Part shown: piece by piece, positions 41,970-49,998 of the stretch
Position numbering within the stretch: the first letter of the stretch is position 1
Layout: each line of letters begins with the position of its first letter
Source: DATCLS01 sp036563805
GTDB taxonomy: Bacteria > Actinomycetota > Acidimicrobiia > Acidimicrobiales > VFJN01
DNA: 64,000 nt
Direction: 5' to 3'
NCBI GenBank assembly: GCA_036563805.1
Contig: DATCLS010000053.1
Location: 62,001 to 126,000, forward strand
Notes under the pieces: generated by a model
What the model saw: only the letters and a program-made list of their open reading frames with translations
What the model was told of the DNA's origin: nothing
Databases searched by the model: none
Position numbers and translations under genes: made by a program

Positions 41970-43324
41970 TCGTCGGTGGGGAGGTCGACGGGCGGCCCGG
42001 GGTGGACGTCCGGGTGGACGGCGACCGCGTCGCCGAGGTCGGGCCGGGGCTGGCCCGGGCAGCGGGCGAGCCGGTCGTCGAGGCCGACGGCGGGGCGGTC
42101 ATCCCCGCCCTCCACGACCACCACGTCCACCTGCGGTCGCTGGCCGCCTCCCGGGCGTCGGTGCGCCTGGGGCCGCCGGCGGTCCGCGACCGGGCCCAGT
42201 TCACCGCCGCCCTCCGGGCCGCGGCCGCCGACGCATCGGACGGCGCCTGGGTGCGGGGCGTCGGCTACCACGAGTCGGTGGCCGGGCCGCTCGACCGGGC
42301 GGCGCTCGACGCCGTCGTGGCGGACCGGCCGGTGCGGGTCCAGCACCGCAGCGGCGAGCTGTGGGTCCTCAACTCGGCGGCGCTGCGGGCGGTCGGGCGC
42401 CCGAACCACGGGTCCGGCCGCTTGTGGCGGGCCGACCGGTGGCTGGCCGATGTCGTCCCCCGGGTCCCGCTCGACCTGGACGCGGTGAGCCGCGAGGCCG
42501 CCGCCTGCGGCGTCGCCGGGTTCACAGACGCCGACCCCGAGCGCACCCAAGCCGACCTCGACGCCCTGGCGGCCGCGGCCCGGGCCGGCGAGCTGCGCCA
42601 GCGGGTCGTGGCGATGAGCGCCGGCGGCCTGGACGTGGACGCCGGCGTCGGGCTGGCGGCCGGCCCCCGCAAGCTGCTGCTCGACGACGCCACGCTGCCG
42701 CCGCTGCCCGACCTGGCCGCCACGATCGCCGCCGCCCACCACCGGGGCGAGCCCGTGGCCGTGCACTGCGTGACCCGCGCCCAGCTGGTGGTCACGCTGG
42801 CCGCCCTGGACGACGCGGGGCCCCGGGCTGGCGATCGCATCGAGCACGCCGCCGTGGTCCCGCCCGAGTTGCGGGACGACATGCGCCGGCTGGGCGTCAC
42901 GGTGGTGACCCAGCCCCACTTCGTGGCCGAGCGGGGCGACGAGTACCTGACCGACGTCGACCCCGCCGACCGGGACCTGCTCTACCCCTGCGCCTCGCTG
43001 CGGGCCGCCGGCGTGCCGGTGGCGGCCGGCTCCGACGCCCCGTTCGGGCGGCCCGACCCGTGGGCGGCCATGCGGGCGGCCGTCGACCGGCGGACGGCCT
43101 CCGGGGCCGTCGTGGCCGGGACCGAGCGGGTGGCGGCCCGCGCCGCGCTCGGGCTGTTCCTCGGCCGGCCGGACGCCCCGGGCGTCGAGCGCCGGGTCGA
43201 GCCCGGGGAGCCGGCCGACCTGTGCGTGCTCGACCGGCCCCTGGCCGCCGCCCTGGCGGCGCTCGCGCCGGACGCGGTGGCGGTCACGATCGCCCGCGGC
43301 CGCATCGTGGCCGACAACCGCTGA
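41963..43324 (+). CDS. YtcJ-like amidohydrolase
   Basis: A 453-residue amidohydrolase-superfamily protein. The first strand has VIPALHDHHVHLRSLA (HxH metal site). The middle has PVAVHCVTRAQL (His), IEHAAVVPPELRDDMRRLGVTVVTQPHF (His), and the late catalytic segment AAGSDAPFGRPDPWAAMRAAVDRR. GEPADLCVLDRP ends the strand domain. The GTG start overlaps the CoA-transferase stop by 7 nt, so the two are co-translated. YtcJ-type enzymes hydrolyse amides or esters of varied type; substrate unknown. A hairpin at 43335-43358 follows. Confidence 0.9.
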   Translation: MLIVGGEVDGRPGVDVRVDGDRVAEVGPGLARAAGEPVVEADGGAVIPALHDHHVHLRSLAASRASVRLGPPAVRDRAQFTAALRAAAADASDGAWVRGVGYHESVAGPLDRAALDAVVADRPVRVQHRSGELWVLNSAALRAVGRPNHGSGRLWRADRWLADVVPRVPLDLDAVSREAAACGVAGFTDADPERTQADLDALAAAARAGELRQRVVAMSAGGLDVDAGVGLAAGPRKLLLDDATLPPLPDLAATIAAAHHRGEPVAVHCVTRAQLVVTLAALDDAGPRAGDRIEHAAVVPPELRDDMRRLGVTVVTQPHFVAERGDEYLTDVDPADRDLLYPCASLRAAGVPVAAGSDAPFGRPDPWAAMRAAVDRRTASGAVVAGTERVAARAALGLFLGRPDAPGVERRVEPGEPADLCVLDRPLAAALAALAPDAVAVTIARGRIVADNR

Positions 43325-43334
43325 CCCGCCCCGG

Positions 43335-43358
43335 CCGGCCCGTACCTCGCCGGGCCGG
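43335..43358 (+). terminator. Hairpin after the amidohydrolase gene
   Basis: CCGGCCCG and CGGGCCGG form an 8-bp stem with an 8-nt loop, 11 nt after the stop codon. Confidence 0.55.
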
Positions 43359-43676
43359 ACCACGGCGGCCGCCCGACCCGCCGCTGGCACCGTGGCCAGG
43401 CCGTCGCGACCGCCCGGCGGTCCGCCGGCGGACCGGCGCCCGCCGGTCGTCCGGCGACGCCGCGCCGCGGCCCGGCGGGTGGCCCCGCCGGGGTAGGGGG
43501 CCCGGCGCCGTCGGCGGCCGAGGACTGGTCGGCGGCCCGGCGGCCGGCGAGCACCGCCACCAGGTCGTCGACCGCCGGGTCGGGCGCTCGTCCAGCCCTC
43601 GGGCGGCGAGCGTGTCGTCCCGTGCCCCGACACCGCCCCGGCGTGATCATCGGGGCGGCGCCAAGTCGGGCCGGCT
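43359..43676. other. Intergenic region with no gene seen
   Basis: About 320 bases of very GC-rich DNA lie between converging genes. Only chance frames cross it. I saw no promoter, RNA gene or repeat beyond short CCGCC/GGCGG runs. The adjacent hairpin at 43335-43358 is listed separately. Confidence 0.6.
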
Positions 43677-44210
43677 TCAGGGCACGTCGGTGTCCCGGGC
43701 CCGCTCGACGAACGCGCGGACGTCCTCGGGCAGGACGTAGCCGCGCAGCGACGAGAACAGGGCGGCGATCGCCACCCGCCAGACGTAGCCCTCGTGGCTG
43801 GCGTACAGCTCGGACAGCACCGGCTCGGGGGTGGGCGACGGGTCCTGCCCCTCCTGGCCGTCCCACGGGTCGGCGTCGCCGTTCCACGGGTCGCGGGCGC
43901 CGGCGAGGAAGCAGAAGCCGCTGCCCCCGCTGCCGCTGGGCCGGGACCCGCTGAGGGTCCGGGTGGGCACGGTCACGTCGGGCAGGCGGATGCCGCCCCG
44001 GGCGAGCCCGGTCTCCGGGTCGCGCACGACCTGCCCGTCGACCACCTCGATGCGGGGCCCACGGGGCGCCGGCCGTCCGCTGCGCACCCACCGGTCGAGA
44101 TGGCGCACGGCGGCGCTCAGCGCGAACGACTGGGGGCCGTCGTTGACCGGCGCGCCGCCGCAGTCGAGCTCGCCGACGATGGTCGTGTCGACGTGGGCGG
44201 TGCCGGTCAC
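43677..44210 (-). CDS. C-terminal part of a frameshifted alpha/beta-hydrolase-domain protein
   Basis: A 177-residue frame beginning TGTAHVDTTIVGELDCGGAPVNDGPQSFALSAAVRHLDRWVRSG. This is the usual C-terminal half of a family of secreted alpha/beta-hydrolase-domain proteins (PF20091 type). It carries the catalytic His in TAHVD. It fits end to end with the preceding fragment (44207-45292): one missing G in a G-run (TGGAGG instead of TGGGAGG) would rejoin them as WEVTGTAHVD. The GTG that opens the frame overlaps the stop of the first part. It is probably one gene broken by a frameshift, or a sequencing error. Confidence 0.8.
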   Translation of the reverse strand: MTGTAHVDTTIVGELDCGGAPVNDGPQSFALSAAVRHLDRWVRSGRPAPRGPRIEVVDGQVVRDPETGLARGGIRLPDVTVPTRTLSGSRPSGSGGSGFCFLAGARDPWNGDADPWDGQEGQDPSPTPEPVLSELYASHEGYVWRVAIAALFSSLRGYVLPEDVRAFVERARDTDVP

Positions 44211-45292
44211 CTCCAGATCCGCAGGTTGCGCCCGTCGGGCTGCTCGTGGAGGCCGGACGGTGCCCCGTCGGCCCGGGGCACCACGTCGGTCTCGGTGTTG
44301 AACAGCAGCACGGGTTCGCGGCGGTCGGTGCGGAACCGGGCCACCGGCGTCGGGACGTCGCCGCCGGGGATCGACGGCGTCGGCGGGCTCCCGGGCGGTC
44401 CGGGCTGCGACAGCGGCGCGGCCCGGCTGGCGCTGTGCACCAGGAACCCGTCGAAGACCCGCACCTGCGGGTGGACGGCGTTGACGTAGGTGACCAGCCG
44501 GCCGGCGGACTGCGACTCGCCGTCGGCCAACAGCCGCTCGACGTCGTCGGTCAGGTCGCCGAGCGGACGGGGCCCGCTGTCGGGCGGGTCGGTGAGGGCC
44601 CGGGCCGCCTGGGAGTAGATGTCGTAGGAGAAGGCGTCGCCCGGGTGGGCGAGCTGGGCGTAGCGGGGCTGGCCCCGCAGGAAGTCGACGCCCACCGCCT
44701 GGGCGCTGACGCCGACCCAGGCGTAGCCCCGGCGCAGCAGCTCATCACGGGTGAACACCCAGTCGACCTCGACGTCGAGCCCGGCCGACACGTTGACCCA
44801 CTCGACGACGACCGTGCCGTTGAAGTCGGTCGGGTCGGTCGGCCGCCGGACGAGCGCCCGCGTCACGTACGGCGCCGTGGCGTCCGGGTTGAGCCGGGCG
44901 TTCCAGCGGCCGTCGTCGCCCCACTCGCCGTCGTTCAGGTAGGCGCGGGCGGTGCCGGCGAGGAAGAACTCCTCCTGCGTGTAGCCGGCCTCCTCCCAGT
45001 CGACCGGCGGCGACGCCGTCCAGGGATCGCCGGCCACCGGGCCGGTCACGGTGGGGACCGGCACGTCGTCGGCGGGCCGGCCCCGGCCGCCGGATCCGTG
45101 GTCGCCCCCGAGGCCGCCACCTTCGGGCCCGCCGGACCGGGCGGACCCGCCGGCCGCCGGTTCCTGGGCGGCCGCCGGACCGGGCCCGGCGGCGATCAGG
45201 CCGGCCACGGCCACGCCGAGGCCGAGGACGGCGGCGAGCACGCGCCGGCGCAGGCGCCGGCGGCGCGGTGAACGGGTGGACTCCTGCCCCAT
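44207..45292 (-). CDS. N-terminal part of a frameshifted secreted alpha/beta-hydrolase-domain protein
   Basis: A 361-residue frame with a signal peptide: an Arg-rich start, then LAAVLGLGVAVAGLIAAGPGPAAA. The body has GYTQEEFFLAGTA, VVEWVNVSAGLDVEVDWVFTRDELLRRGYAWVGVSAQAVGV (nucleophile-elbow region, Ser in GVSAQ), AFSYDIYSQAARAL and LLFNTETDVV. It ends abruptly at RNLRIWR, where homologs continue into the next frame. The second half is at 43677-44210. Expected full length is about 535 residues. The enzyme class is unknown; the domain appears in secreted hydrolases. A poor G-rich linker follows the signal peptide. Confidence 0.82.
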   Translation of the reverse strand: MGQESTRSPRRRRLRRRVLAAVLGLGVAVAGLIAAGPGPAAAQEPAAGGSARSGGPEGGGLGGDHGSGGRGRPADDVPVPTVTGPVAGDPWTASPPVDWEEAGYTQEEFFLAGTARAYLNDGEWGDDGRWNARLNPDATAPYVTRALVRRPTDPTDFNGTVVVEWVNVSAGLDVEVDWVFTRDELLRRGYAWVGVSAQAVGVDFLRGQPRYAQLAHPGDAFSYDIYSQAARALTDPPDSGPRPLGDLTDDVERLLADGESQSAGRLVTYVNAVHPQVRVFDGFLVHSASRAAPLSQPGPPGSPPTPSIPGGDVPTPVARFRTDRREPVLLFNTETDVVPRADGAPSGLHEQPDGRNLRIWR

Positions 45293-45432
45293 CGGATTCC
45301 TCCCCCGGAGTCGGGACGATCTCCGAGCCCCGCGACAGCTCGGCTGACCCGCCGAGTCTCACCCGACGTAACCAGTCCCGGCAACCGATCCCGGAGCCGC
45401 CGCCCAGCCGGGGCGGGCCGCCCGGCCCGGCC

Positions 45433-46383
45433 TCAGTCTAGGCTGAACGGTCCCCGGCCCATCTGGTCCCGGACGGTGACCACGGGCGGGTTGGTGAGCG
45501 TGCGGCGCTGCCAGTTGCCGCCGTCGACCACCAGCGTGTGGCCGGTGATGAACCGGGCGTACGGCGAGGCCAGGAACGTCGCCGCCCACCCCAGCTCGCG
45601 CAGCCGCCCGACCCGCAGGGCCGGCTGGCAGGCGTCCTTGTCGTGGGTGCGGTCGAGGTTGCCCCGGATGTCGGCGGTCATGTCCTCGTGGGGGAACAGG
45701 CCCGGGACCAGCCCGTTGACCTGGATACCGTACGGCCCCCACTCGACCGCCAGCGTCTCCACCATGTTCTTCACGCCGGCCTTGGCCGCGGCCGAGTGGG
45801 CGAAGCCCGGGCCGCCGGTCCAGGCGTAGGAGGCGCCGACGTTGACGATCGAGCCCGGCGTCCCGGCGGACAGGTGGCGGCGGGCGAACTCGCGGGCGCA
45901 GAAGAACGTGCCGTTGAGCGTGATGTCGACGACGGTGCGCCAGGCGTTGGGCGACATGTCCTCGGCCGGGACCGGGAAGTTGGCGGCGGCGTTGTTGATC
46001 AGCACGCCCGGCAGGGCGAAGGCGGCCTCGGCCGCGTCGAAGGCGGCGGCCACCTGCTCGGGGTGGCGGATGTCGCAGGCCACGGTGGTGACCGGGGCGC
46101 CGAGCTCAGCCATGGCCCGCTCGCCGGCGGCTCGGTGCTCCTCCTTGCGGCTGGCGATCACGATGGAGGCGCCGAGCCGGGCGAACTCGGTGGCGATGGC
46201 CCGGCCCAGGCCGGTGCCGCCGCCGGTGACCAGCACGGTCTCGCCGGCGAACGTCTCGGCCGGCAGGGCGGAGGCGCCGGGGGGCGGCGGCTCCGGCAGG
46301 CCGGGCAGCGCCGGCGCATCGGGTGCCGCGGGCTCCTCGGACGACCCCGCGGGCTCGGGTCCGGTCGGTGTCTGGTCGGTCAT
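45433..46383 (-). CDS. SDR oxidoreductase, 2,4-dienoyl-CoA reductase-like
   Basis: A 316-residue short-chain dehydrogenase/reductase with a Pro-rich N-terminal extension of about 45 residues. Residues from about 47 show VLVTGGGTGLGRAIATEFARLGA (NAD(P) site), NNAAANF and NVGAS. The usual YxxxK is replaced by HSAAAK: Tyr is His and the Lys is kept. The same replacement occurs in 2,4-dienoyl-CoA reductases, which also share AVEWGPYGIQVNGLVPGLF-like segments. It probably reduces a dienoyl-CoA in fatty-acid oxidation. It follows the enoyl-CoA hydratase gene by 3 nt, forming an operon. Confidence 0.9.
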   Translation of the reverse strand: MTDQTPTGPEPAGSSEEPAAPDAPALPGLPEPPPPGASALPAETFAGETVLVTGGGTGLGRAIATEFARLGASIVIASRKEEHRAAGERAMAELGAPVTTVACDIRHPEQVAAAFDAAEAAFALPGVLINNAAANFPVPAEDMSPNAWRTVVDITLNGTFFCAREFARRHLSAGTPGSIVNVGASYAWTGGPGFAHSAAAKAGVKNMVETLAVEWGPYGIQVNGLVPGLFPHEDMTADIRGNLDRTHDKDACQPALRVGRLRELGWAATFLASPYARFITGHTLVVDGGNWQRRTLTNPPVVTVRDQMGRGPFSLD

Positions 46384-46386
46384 CCC

Positions 46387-47169
46387 TCAGCTCCCCGTGT
46401 AGCGGGGCTCGCGTCCCTCGGCTCGGGCGGCCCGCATCTCGGCGTAGTCGTCCGAGCGGTTGATGAACGTCTGGGCGATCAGCTCTTCGGCCATCGAGCT
46501 GCGGATCTCCGGCTCGGCCAGGTGGTTGAGCACCCGCCGGGCCATCTTCACGGTCACGGCCGGGGTGGCGGCGATGCGCTCGGCCATCTCCCGGACCGTG
46601 GCGTCCAGCTCGTCGCGGGGCACGACCCGGGACACGATGCCGTGGGCGTAGGCCTCGGCGGCGTCCATGCGCCGCCCGGTGAGGACGAGGTCGGCGGTCA
46701 CCCCCGGCCCGCAGATCTGGAAGAGCCGGCCGACGCCGCCGGTGTCGGGGATCACGCCGTGGGTGGTCTCGGGCAACATGAACCGGGCGTCCTCCGCGGC
46801 GACCCGGATGTCGCACAGCAGCGCCCGCTGGAAGCTGGCGCCGATGGCCCAGCCCTGGATGGCCACGAGGATGGGGGCGTCGAGGTCGAAGATCTGCTGG
46901 ATGCCCCGGTGGCCGCGGGTCATGAGCTCGTGGTGGGTCATGTCGACGGCGCCGCCGCCGATGGCGGACACGTCCCGCCCCGACGAGAACGAGTGGCCCT
47001 CGCCCCGCCAGATCACGGCCCGCACGTCCCGGCGCTCCTTCAGCTCGCCGAGGATCTCGAAGAGCCGCTGGTCCATCGCGTCGGTGAAGGCGTTGCGCTT
47101 CTCCGGGTTGGCGTTCGTGATGACGGCGATGGGCCCGTCGATCTCGAGCGTGACATCCCCCTCGGACAT
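46387..47169 (-). CDS. Enoyl-CoA hydratase/isomerase family protein
   Basis: A 260-residue crotonase-fold protein. Motifs are VITNANPEKRNAFTDAM, HSFSSGRDVSAIG, QGWAIGASFQRALLCDIRVA and LPETTHGVIPDTGGVGRLF. The ATG at 47169 follows a TACCGT -10 box by 6 nt, so the mRNA is probably leaderless; a palindrome lies in the promoter. The downstream SDR is co-transcribed. The pair suggests oxidation of an unsaturated acyl-CoA. The PadR regulator diverges from this promoter. Confidence 0.92.
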   Translation of the reverse strand: MSEGDVTLEIDGPIAVITNANPEKRNAFTDAMDQRLFEILGELKERRDVRAVIWRGEGHSFSSGRDVSAIGGGAVDMTHHELMTRGHRGIQQIFDLDAPILVAIQGWAIGASFQRALLCDIRVAAEDARFMLPETTHGVIPDTGGVGRLFQICGPGVTADLVLTGRRMDAAEAYAHGIVSRVVPRDELDATVREMAERIAATPAVTVKMARRVLNHLAEPEIRSSMAEELIAQTFINRSDDYAEMRAARAEGREPRYTGS

Positions 47170-47175
47170 GGGGCG

Positions 47176-47204
47176 ACGGTACGGCGAACTGAAACCTGGT
47201 TTCA
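47176..47204 (-). promoter_or_regulatory. Promoter and operator of the enoyl-CoA hydratase/SDR operon
   Basis: On the minus strand -10 TACCGT (47176-47181) is 18 nt from TTGAAA (-35). A perfect palindrome TGAAACC-T-GGTTTCA (47190-47204) fills the spacer and overlaps the -35. The PadR gene starts 59 nt away on the other strand. Confidence 0.55.
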
Positions 47205-47262
47205 AGCCGGGGTCGGGCCCCGGCCTGGGGTCGCGGTCCCCCGGGGTGGGAGGATCTGGGGC

Positions 47263-47904
47263 ATGCGCGACGAGTCGGCATTGCCGGCGACCAGCTACGC
47301 CGTCCTGGGCCTGCTGTCGTTCGGGCGCGAGCTATCCGGCTACGAGCTCAAGAAGTGGGCCGACCACAGCCTGCGCTTCTTCTACTGGAGCCCGGCGCTC
47401 AGCAACATCTACACCGAGCTGCGGCGCCTCGAGGCCCGAGGCTACGTGGAGGCGCGGACCGTGGCGAAGGACGAGCTGCGCAACAAGCGGCAGTTCGCCA
47501 TCACGCCCGCCGGCCGAGCCGCGCTGGCGGCCTGGGTCGAGGGCCAGGCCCCGGCCCCGCTCGTGACCAAGGACCAGCTCCTCCTCAAGGTGTGGGCCGG
47601 CCACATCGTCGAGCGGGAGCGGCTGACCGAGCTGGTGGCCGCCGAGGAGCGGGTGGCGGCCGAGACGGTGGAGGCCGTGCGCTACAGCCTGCGCCGGGCC
47701 GACCGCTTCGGCTACAGCGACCTCGTCGAACGGTTCTGCCTGCGGATGAGCGAGGCCCGGCTGGCCGCCCTGGCCGAGCTGCGGGAGGGGCTGGCGGCCG
47801 GCGGTGCCCGTGGGGGCGCCGGGGACGCGCGCGCCGCCGAGGACGCGGAGACCGCCGAGGGCGCCGGGGCCGGCGGCAACGCGGAGGCGCGCTCGGCGGA
47901 TTGA
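47263..47904 (+). CDS. PadR family transcriptional regulator
   Basis: A 213-residue regulator. The N-terminal winged helix (residues about 8-95) has SYAVLGLLSFGRELSGYELKKWADHSLRFFYWSPALSNIYTELRRLEARGYVEARTV, typical of PadR. Residues about 95-185 form the helical dimerisation/effector domain; the tail of about 30 residues is Ala/Gly/Glu-rich and probably disordered. It diverges from the hydratase/SDR operon and lies 62 nt before the flavin monooxygenase gene. A near-palindrome (47898-47919) at its 3' end may be its operator or that of the monooxygenase. Confidence 0.93.
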   Translation: MRDESALPATSYAVLGLLSFGRELSGYELKKWADHSLRFFYWSPALSNIYTELRRLEARGYVEARTVAKDELRNKRQFAITPAGRAALAAWVEGQAPAPLVTKDQLLLKVWAGHIVERERLTELVAAEERVAAETVEAVRYSLRRADRFGYSDLVERFCLRMSEARLAALAELREGLAAGGARGGAGDARAAEDAETAEGAGAGGNAEARSAD

Positions 47905-47919
47905 ATCTAGACTCAATCC
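47898..47919 (+). promoter_or_regulatory. Near-perfect 22-bp palindrome upstream of the flavin monooxygenase
   Basis: GGATTGA (47898-47904) and TCAATCC (47913-47919) are perfect 7-bp arms around a TCTAGA centre. It covers the PadR stop codon and lies 47 nt before the next start, a likely operator position. Confidence 0.55.
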
Positions 47920-47966
47920 AGTCGCGCTTGCGTCGAGCGATCGAGCCGCCGTCAGGGGGGAGACAC

Positions 47967-48941
47967 ATGACCGGCTGGACCCTGCACTTCGACATGCGCG
48001 CCCCCGACTTCGGGGCGCCCGGGCCCGACCTGTACGGCGCCGCGCTCGAGATGGCGAGCTGGGCCGACGAGCGGGGCGTGACCGCGCTCGTCACGTCCGA
48101 GCACCACGGGGAGAGCGACGGCTTCCTGCCCAGCCCGCTGGTCATGGCCGGGGCGCTGGCGGCCCGCACGTCGCGGGCCGTGATCAGCGTCAACGCCCTC
48201 GTCCTGTCGCTGCGCGACCCGATCGCCGCCGCCGAGGAGGCGCTGGTCGTCCACCAGCTCTCGGGCGGCCGCCTGGCCATCACCGCGGTGCCGGGCTACG
48301 TGCCCGAGGAGTTCGCCATGTTCGGCATCGACTACGCCGAGCGGGCGGACAGGTTCGAGCGCCACGTCGCCGCCTTCGTCGCCGCCCTGTCGGGCGAGCC
48401 GTTCGAGCACGACGGCCGGACCGTGCGGGTCACGCCCGGGCCGGTGGGCGGCGCCCGGCCGATGGTCATGCTCGGCGGCTCGACGCCGGCCGCCGCCCGG
48501 CGGGCCGCCCGCCTGGCCGACGGGTTCGCGCCGCCGCGGCCGGACGACCGGCTGCGCGACGTCTACCTGGCCGAGTGCGCGGCCGCCGGCCGGGAGCCGG
48601 GCCTCGTGGTCATGCCGCCGCCGTTCATGTCGATCTTCGTCGCCGAGGACCCCGACGCCTACTGGCACGTGCTCGGCCCCCACGCCCTGCACGAGCTGCG
48701 CTGCTACGGGCGGTGGGCCCGCAACGACCCCGCCTCGCCCTACCGGGACATCGACGACGTGGCCGCCGCCCGCGACTCGGGGTTCTACCGGGTGCTGACC
48801 CCCGACGAGTGCATCGCCCTTGGCCGCGAGCTGCCCGACGTGGGCTTCCTGTTCAAGCCGCTCATCGGCGGCCTGCCGCCGGAGCACGCCTGGACGAGCC
48901 TCGAGCTGTTCGCCACCAAGGTGCTCCCGGCCCTGGCCTGA
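47967..48941 (+). CDS. LLM-class flavin-dependent oxidoreductase
   Basis: A 324-residue luciferase-like (TIM-barrel) monooxygenase or F420-dependent dehydrogenase. Family features include LVTSEHHGESDGFLPSPLVMAGALAARTSR, LSGGRLAITAVPGYVPEEFAMFGIDYAERADRFE and PMVMLGGSTPAAARRAARLADGF. The cofactor, FMN or F420, cannot be decided from sequence. The ATG has a GGGGGGAG ribosome-binding site 6 nt upstream. It lies downstream of the PadR gene and may be controlled by the palindrome at 47898. Confidence 0.92.
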   Translation: MTGWTLHFDMRAPDFGAPGPDLYGAALEMASWADERGVTALVTSEHHGESDGFLPSPLVMAGALAARTSRAVISVNALVLSLRDPIAAAEEALVVHQLSGGRLAITAVPGYVPEEFAMFGIDYAERADRFERHVAAFVAALSGEPFEHDGRTVRVTPGPVGGARPMVMLGGSTPAAARRAARLADGFAPPRPDDRLRDVYLAECAAAGREPGLVVMPPPFMSIFVAEDPDAYWHVLGPHALHELRCYGRWARNDPASPYRDIDDVAAARDSGFYRVLTPDECIALGRELPDVGFLFKPLIGGLPPEHAWTSLELFATKVLPALA

Positions 48942-49012
48942 TCGGCCCGGCGACGCCCCCCGGGTGCCGGCGGCTCGGTGCCGGTGCCGCGGCGGCCCGC
49001 GACGCCCGGCCG

Positions 49013-49990
49013 TCAGAGCGTGGCGGCCACCGCCTCGGCGGCCTCGTCTACCGAGCCGAGCTGCGTGTCGTGCAGCAGCGTCCGCTTGAGGAACAGGTGG
49101 GGGTCGGCCTCCCACGTGAAGCCGATGCCGCCGTGCACCTGGATGCATGCCTTGGCGTTGTCGTGGGCGGCCCGGCCGGCCAGCGCCCGGCCGGCGGCCA
49201 CCGCCCGGTCGGGGTCGCCGACCTCGGGGCGGTCGGCGGTCACGGCGCCGGCGTGCACGGCGGCCCGGGCCACCTCGGCGCGGGCGAACATGTCGGCCAG
49301 GATGTGCTTGACGGCCTGGAACGAGCCGATGGGCCGCCCGAACTGGCGGCGGTCCTTGGCGTAGGCCACGGCCAGGTCGGTCGTCGCCCCGGCGATGCCC
49401 ACCAGCAGGGCGGCGGTGAGCAGCGACCCGGTCCGCCGCCACTCCCGGGCCAGCTCGGGCCCGCCCAGCGACCGCCCGCCACCGTCCGGCAGCTCGTCGA
49501 CCAGCGCCAGGGGCGTGGTCGGGTCGAGCGGCTCGGCGACCGCCCGGCCGGCCAGCCCGGCGGCGTCGAACGCGGTCACCCCGTCGTCGTCGAGGACCAG
49601 CACGACGTCGGCGGACTCGGCGTGCTCGACCAGCAGCGGCCGCCCGGGCCACCGCTCGACCAGCGTGGCCACCACCTCGCCTTCGGCCACCCCGTCGACG
49701 GCGCCGTCGCCGGCGCCGGCGGCCAGGAACGACGCCACGACCGGCCCGGGCGCGAGCGCCCGGCCCAGCTCCTCGAACACGACGGCGGCGTCGGCCAGGC
49801 TCAGCCCGGCCCCACCCGCCGCCTCGGGCCGGGTCAGCGCGAACACGCCGAGACCGGCCAGCTCCCGCCACCGGTCGCGGTCGAGCCCGTCGCCGGCGGC
49901 GCGCACGACGTCGAGCGGGAACCGGTCGGCGCAGAACCGGCGGACCATGTCCCGCAGCGCCAGCTGGTCGTCGTCGAGGTCGAAGTCCAC
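49013..49990 (-). CDS. Acyl-CoA dehydrogenase, smaller subunit-like
   Basis: A 325-residue flavoprotein of the acyl-CoA dehydrogenase family. The N-terminus is DFDLDDDQLALRDMVRRFCAD and the C-terminal part contains KDRRQFGRPIGSFQAVKHILADM and IQVHGGIGFTWEADPHLFLKR, both typical. The GTG start has AGGAGC 5 nt upstream and follows the larger dehydrogenase gene by 8 nt. Such side-by-side pairs often form alpha2beta2 heterotetramers that oxidise bulky acyl-CoAs such as steroid side chains (established for mycobacterial FadE pairs; inference here). Confidence 0.93.
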   Translation of the reverse strand: MDFDLDDDQLALRDMVRRFCADRFPLDVVRAAGDGLDRDRWRELAGLGVFALTRPEAAGGAGLSLADAAVVFEELGRALAPGPVVASFLAAGAGDGAVDGVAEGEVVATLVERWPGRPLLVEHAESADVVLVLDDDGVTAFDAAGLAGRAVAEPLDPTTPLALVDELPDGGGRSLGGPELAREWRRTGSLLTAALLVGIAGATTDLAVAYAKDRRQFGRPIGSFQAVKHILADMFARAEVARAAVHAGAVTADRPEVGDPDRAVAAGRALAGRAAHDNAKACIQVHGGIGFTWEADPHLFLKRTLLHDTQLGSVDEAAEAVAATL

Positions 49991-49998
49991 GGACGCTC

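Noticed and set aside
43622..43954. Plus-strand frame in the gap and hydrolase 3' end
   Set aside because: It overlaps the minus-strand hydrolase fragment and starts in featureless GC-rich DNA, with no motif or ribosome-binding site.
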